DNA of 8,338 bases from Candidatus Bathyarchaeota archaeon (GTDB lineage Archaea; Thermoproteota; Bathyarchaeia; Bathyarchaeales; Bathyarchaeaceae). A model generated the notes under the pieces. That model did not search any database. It was not told the origin of the DNA and saw nothing but the letters and a program-made list of their open reading frames with translations. The stretch covers positions 1 through 8,338 of the forward strand of contig JAOZIC010000212.1 of assembly GCA_026014605.1 (NCBI GenBank), written 5' to 3'. Shown piece after piece: positions 6,947-8,338 of the stretch (position 1 is the stretch's first letter; every line of letters begins with the position of its first letter). The translations under genes and the position numbers were made by a program.

Positions 6947-7524
6947 TGTTTCAGATTCTATTCTCAATAATAGTTATTATATATACATTGAAGCAACTAT
7001 TGAACAGGTGGGGAAAAACGCCAAAATATGAAACATTTACAGCATTGATGAATGCTGGAATTGCATGGGGGGCAATTATTGGAGTTTTAGTTTTTTTCAC
7101 AGAAGAATCAATGCGCGTCATGGTTGGGGGAATATCTTCAATTATTTTTTGGGTGCTTGTTGGTGTTTATTTCTATTGGGATTACAGAATAACTCACAAA
7201 AAACCAGAACCTCCACTTGTGGCGTATGCATCAATGCCTTACAAAATCGCTAAACCCACTAAAATCAAAAAAAGTTCAAATAAAAAATGGATTTTCCTCA
7301 AGAATTTCTTTTTTATTGCACTTGGAATTACTGAAGCAGTATACTTTTTGAGTGTTCCAATTTTGTTTTGGGAAACAGTCACAATTCCTGTTGATGGACT
7401 AAACATTGCTGTAATGACATACCAAAATGGTATATTGTTGTTGCTATTTGCTTTTGGACTCTATGTTTCTCTAATAATGGTTAGTCGGCTTAGGCATCCA
7501 CGAAAAGCGTTCTTTGACGAATAA
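6946..7524 (+). CDS. Five-helix membrane protein of unknown function
   Basis: The 192-residue product shows five hydrophobic segments at about 2-17, 33-51, 58-79, 117-141 and 160-181. A basic, lysine-rich loop lies at about 80-116 (ITHKKPEPP, then KIKKSSNKKW) and is expected in the cytoplasm by the positive-inside rule. The C-terminal tail is short (RLRHPRKAFFDE). No catalytic or transport motif is recognisable. ATG at 6946 is preferred to TTG at 6940, just two codons earlier, because it is ATG and fits the TATA spacing. The gene is more AT-rich than the housekeeping genes to its left. T5 right after the stop (7526-7530) may end its transcript. It converges on the 127-residue gene. Confidence 0.75.
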   Translation: MFQILFSIIVIIYTLKQLLNRWGKTPKYETFTALMNAGIAWGAIIGVLVFFTEESMRVMVGGISSIIFWVLVGVYFYWDYRITHKKPEPPLVAYASMPYKIAKPTKIKKSSNKKWIFLKNFFFIALGITEAVYFLSVPILFWETVTIPVDGLNIAVMTYQNGILLLLFAFGLYVSLIMVSRLRHPRKAFFDE

Positions 7525-7530
7525 TATTTT

Positions 7531-7604
7531 TGGATTCTGTTACCTCTTCGGTCGGTTAAACTTCTCGGAGATGCTGTTACCTTTCGGTTGATAGCCCCGA
7601 AGAG
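7531..7604. repeat. Direct repeats CTGTTACC-TTCGGT within a larger inverted repeat
   Basis: CTGTTACCTCTTCGGT (7537-7552) and CTGTTACCTTTCGGT (7574-7588) differ by a single-base indel and lie 37 bp apart. CTCTTCGG (7544-7551) is the exact reverse complement of CCGAAGAG (7597-7604), while TTCGG of the second copy could pair with the same CCGAA, allowing two competing stems. The block fills the 90-bp gap between two convergent genes. It may be a bidirectional terminator, a structured 3' region or a binding site; the function is unknown. Confidence 0.5.
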
Positions 7605-7614
7605 TCTTTTGATT

Positions 7615-7998
7615 CTATGTTATCAATTTAACTTCAGAACGTTTGTTATATCTAACTTCGACAATTTTCAAATGCTCAAGTAAAGGAACAACATAACAAC
7701 CCTGTGATTCTCTACGCGTATCTTTAACCGAAATTTCACGTAAATACCGTTCAAGAGTGCCGTGAGAAAGATTTTCTAAGACTTCATGTTTAGCTCCAAT
7801 AGGTACCCAACCTCTACTCCTAAGAAAGTCAGGTATCCCATTCCAGCAGTCTTTTGAAACCACAATTTTGGTTCTTTTCACCAAGAAAACTAATCGTTCA
7901 GGTTCCTTACGCTCAACTCTAAACGGTTTTCTGCGAACAGGAGTGTATAATTCTAACCCCACAGGAACTTCATCCAAAATTCTGTCAAACAAATTCAA
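7615..7998 (-). CDS. Basic 127-residue protein of unknown function
   Basis: I do not recognise this family. The N-terminal part (RRKPFRVERKEPERLVFLVKR, about 22-42, basic) is followed by alternating beta-like stretches and helices. The C-terminal third (GTLERYLREI, then YVVPLLEHLKIVEVRYNKRSE) has the look of a helix followed by a beta-wing, so a winged-helix DNA-binding fold is possible but weakly supported. There is no signal peptide or membrane segment. TTG at 7998 is taken as the start; GGGATGAG immediately precedes it. CTGTTACC motifs occur both beyond its 3' end (two) and in its upstream region (one), and an inverted repeat surrounds its likely TATA box. This would suit an autoregulated gene. 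Confidence 0.65.
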   Translation of the reverse strand: MNLFDRILDEVPVGLELYTPVRRKPFRVERKEPERLVFLVKRTKIVVSKDCWNGIPDFLRSRGWVPIGAKHEVLENLSHGTLERYLREISVKDTRRESQGCYVVPLLEHLKIVEVRYNKRSEVKLIT

Positions 7999-8055
7999 TG
8001 CTCATCCCAAATATCGAATAAATTGACGATTATTTGAGATTTCTGTTACCGCAAA

Positions 8056-8095
8056 GATACAAAAGAATTAGTTATATTTGCTTGCGTTTTGTATC
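8056..8095 (-). promoter_or_regulatory. 9-bp inverted repeat enclosing a TATA-like box upstream of the 127-residue gene
   Basis: GATACAAAA (8056-8064) and TTTTGTATC (8087-8095) are exact reverse complements separated by 22 bp. Between them the minus strand reads GCAAATATAAC, a TATA-like element that would start transcription near 8048, about 50 nt before the TTG at 7998. CTGTTACC (8043-8050; GGTAACAG on the minus strand) sits at that expected start. The layout suggests an operator around a promoter; a plain RNA hairpin ending the upstream small gene is the alternative. The stretch 8096-8163 is T-rich and shows nothing else. Confidence 0.45.
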
Positions 8096-8163
8096 ATCGT
8101 TTTCCACTTGTTTTTTCATTCTATCTTGATTCCGCATGCTTCTGTTGGTGTTTTTCTATCGCC

Positions 8164-8316
8164 TTAAAGTCTGTCCATTAATCCACCCATAGACGCCACT
8201 ACTACTATGATTACGATAAGTAGTGCAAACTCTGGTCCCATCAAATACGTAAATAGAGCAAAAAGAAGTATCGCAAAAATTGCAAATTTAACAAGTGAAC
8301 GGATTGCATCATTCAC
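8164..8316 (-). CDS. 50-residue two-helix membrane protein
   Basis: A GTG-initiated frame encodes 50 residues: a short polar start (VNDAIRSLVK), a hydrophobic helix at about 11-26, GPE, a second very hydrophobic helix at about 30-43 (FALLIVIIVVVASM), and the tail GGLMDRL. An in-frame TGA lies three codons before the GTG, so the gene is complete in the window. GTGAG about 6 nt upstream may act as the ribosome-binding site. The clean two-helix pattern and charged ends suggest a real small membrane protein; the function is unknown. It reads in the same direction as the 127-residue gene about 165 bp downstream. Its promoter is outside the window. Confidence 0.6.
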   Translation of the reverse strand: MNDAIRSLVKFAIFAILLFALFTYLMGPEFALLIVIIVVVASMGGLMDRL

Positions 8317-8338
8317 AGTTACTCACTGAATCTCACAA

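Noticed and set aside
7531..7614. C/D box or tRNA-like RNA gene in the convergent gap
   Set aside because: No RTGATGA/CTGA box pair and no cloverleaf or T-loop consensus could be found on either strand.
7531..7623. CRISPR-like array suggested by ~37-40 bp repeat spacing
   Set aside because: There are only two good copies and one degenerate copy, the copies are short, and no cas gene is in view.
8072..8137. 21-codon minus-strand ORF (MRNQDRMKKQ...) after the 50-residue gene, possibly a hydrophilic tail joined to it by frameshift
   Set aside because: The 50-residue frame stops at 8164-8166, and the tail frame itself has a stop at 8156-8158, so a single shift cannot join them. The ORF also runs into the putative TATA box.

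Overview
The window looks like a stretch of an archaeal chromosome. The pointers are an archaeal-type isoleucyl-tRNA synthetase, an (all-E)-prenyl diphosphate synthase of the kind that feeds isoprenoid lipids, a CDP-alcohol phosphatidyltransferase, TATA-like boxes about 25 nt upstream of likely transcript starts, T-rich terminators, and frequent GTG/TTG starts. A Thermoproteota-type lineage such as Bathyarchaeia is my best guess. It is an impression from protein style, not something the sequence proves.

Left part (1-3654): the last 40 codons of an unidentified gene overlap the start of a CDP-alcohol phosphatidyltransferase (+). That gene runs tail-to-tail into ileS (-), and the two coding regions overlap by 19 bp. 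The T-rich tracts expected to end ileS transcription lie inside the lysine-rich tail codons of the opposing gene.

Middle (3655-5788): ileS diverges from a gene for a membrane-anchored protein with an outer alpha-helical domain. Its 220-nt upstream region carries three tiny ORFs, each linked to the next by stop/start overlaps (TGATG, ATGA, ATGA), the last leading into the gene itself. That gene converges on a polyprenyl diphosphate synthase gene (-); a hairpin plus T-run in the short gap looks like the terminator of the latter. A PLP-dependent cysteine synthase-family gene (5789-6781, -) lies directly upstream of the prenyl synthase on the same strand, so the two are probably co-transcribed.

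Right part (6782-8338): this part is visibly more AT-rich and holds small genes of unknown function. They are a possible 39-codon ORF coupled by TAATG to a five-helix membrane protein (+), a basic 127-residue protein (-), and a 50-residue two-helix membrane protein (8164-8316, -). The intergenic DNA holds recurring CTGTTACC motifs and a perfect 9-bp inverted repeat bracketing a TATA-like box, so the 127-residue gene may be under dedicated control.

Functionally, the recognisable genes cover translation (IleRS), isoprenoid lipid precursors (prenyl synthase), phospholipid headgroup transfer (CDP-alcohol phosphatidyltransferase) and sulfur or amino-acid metabolism (cysteine synthase family). I see no mobile element, CRISPR array, rRNA or tRNA. 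No complete novel system is evident; the most unusual signals are the small-ORF chain at 3752-3878, the shared start-codon context of three genes, and the repeats around the 127-residue gene.
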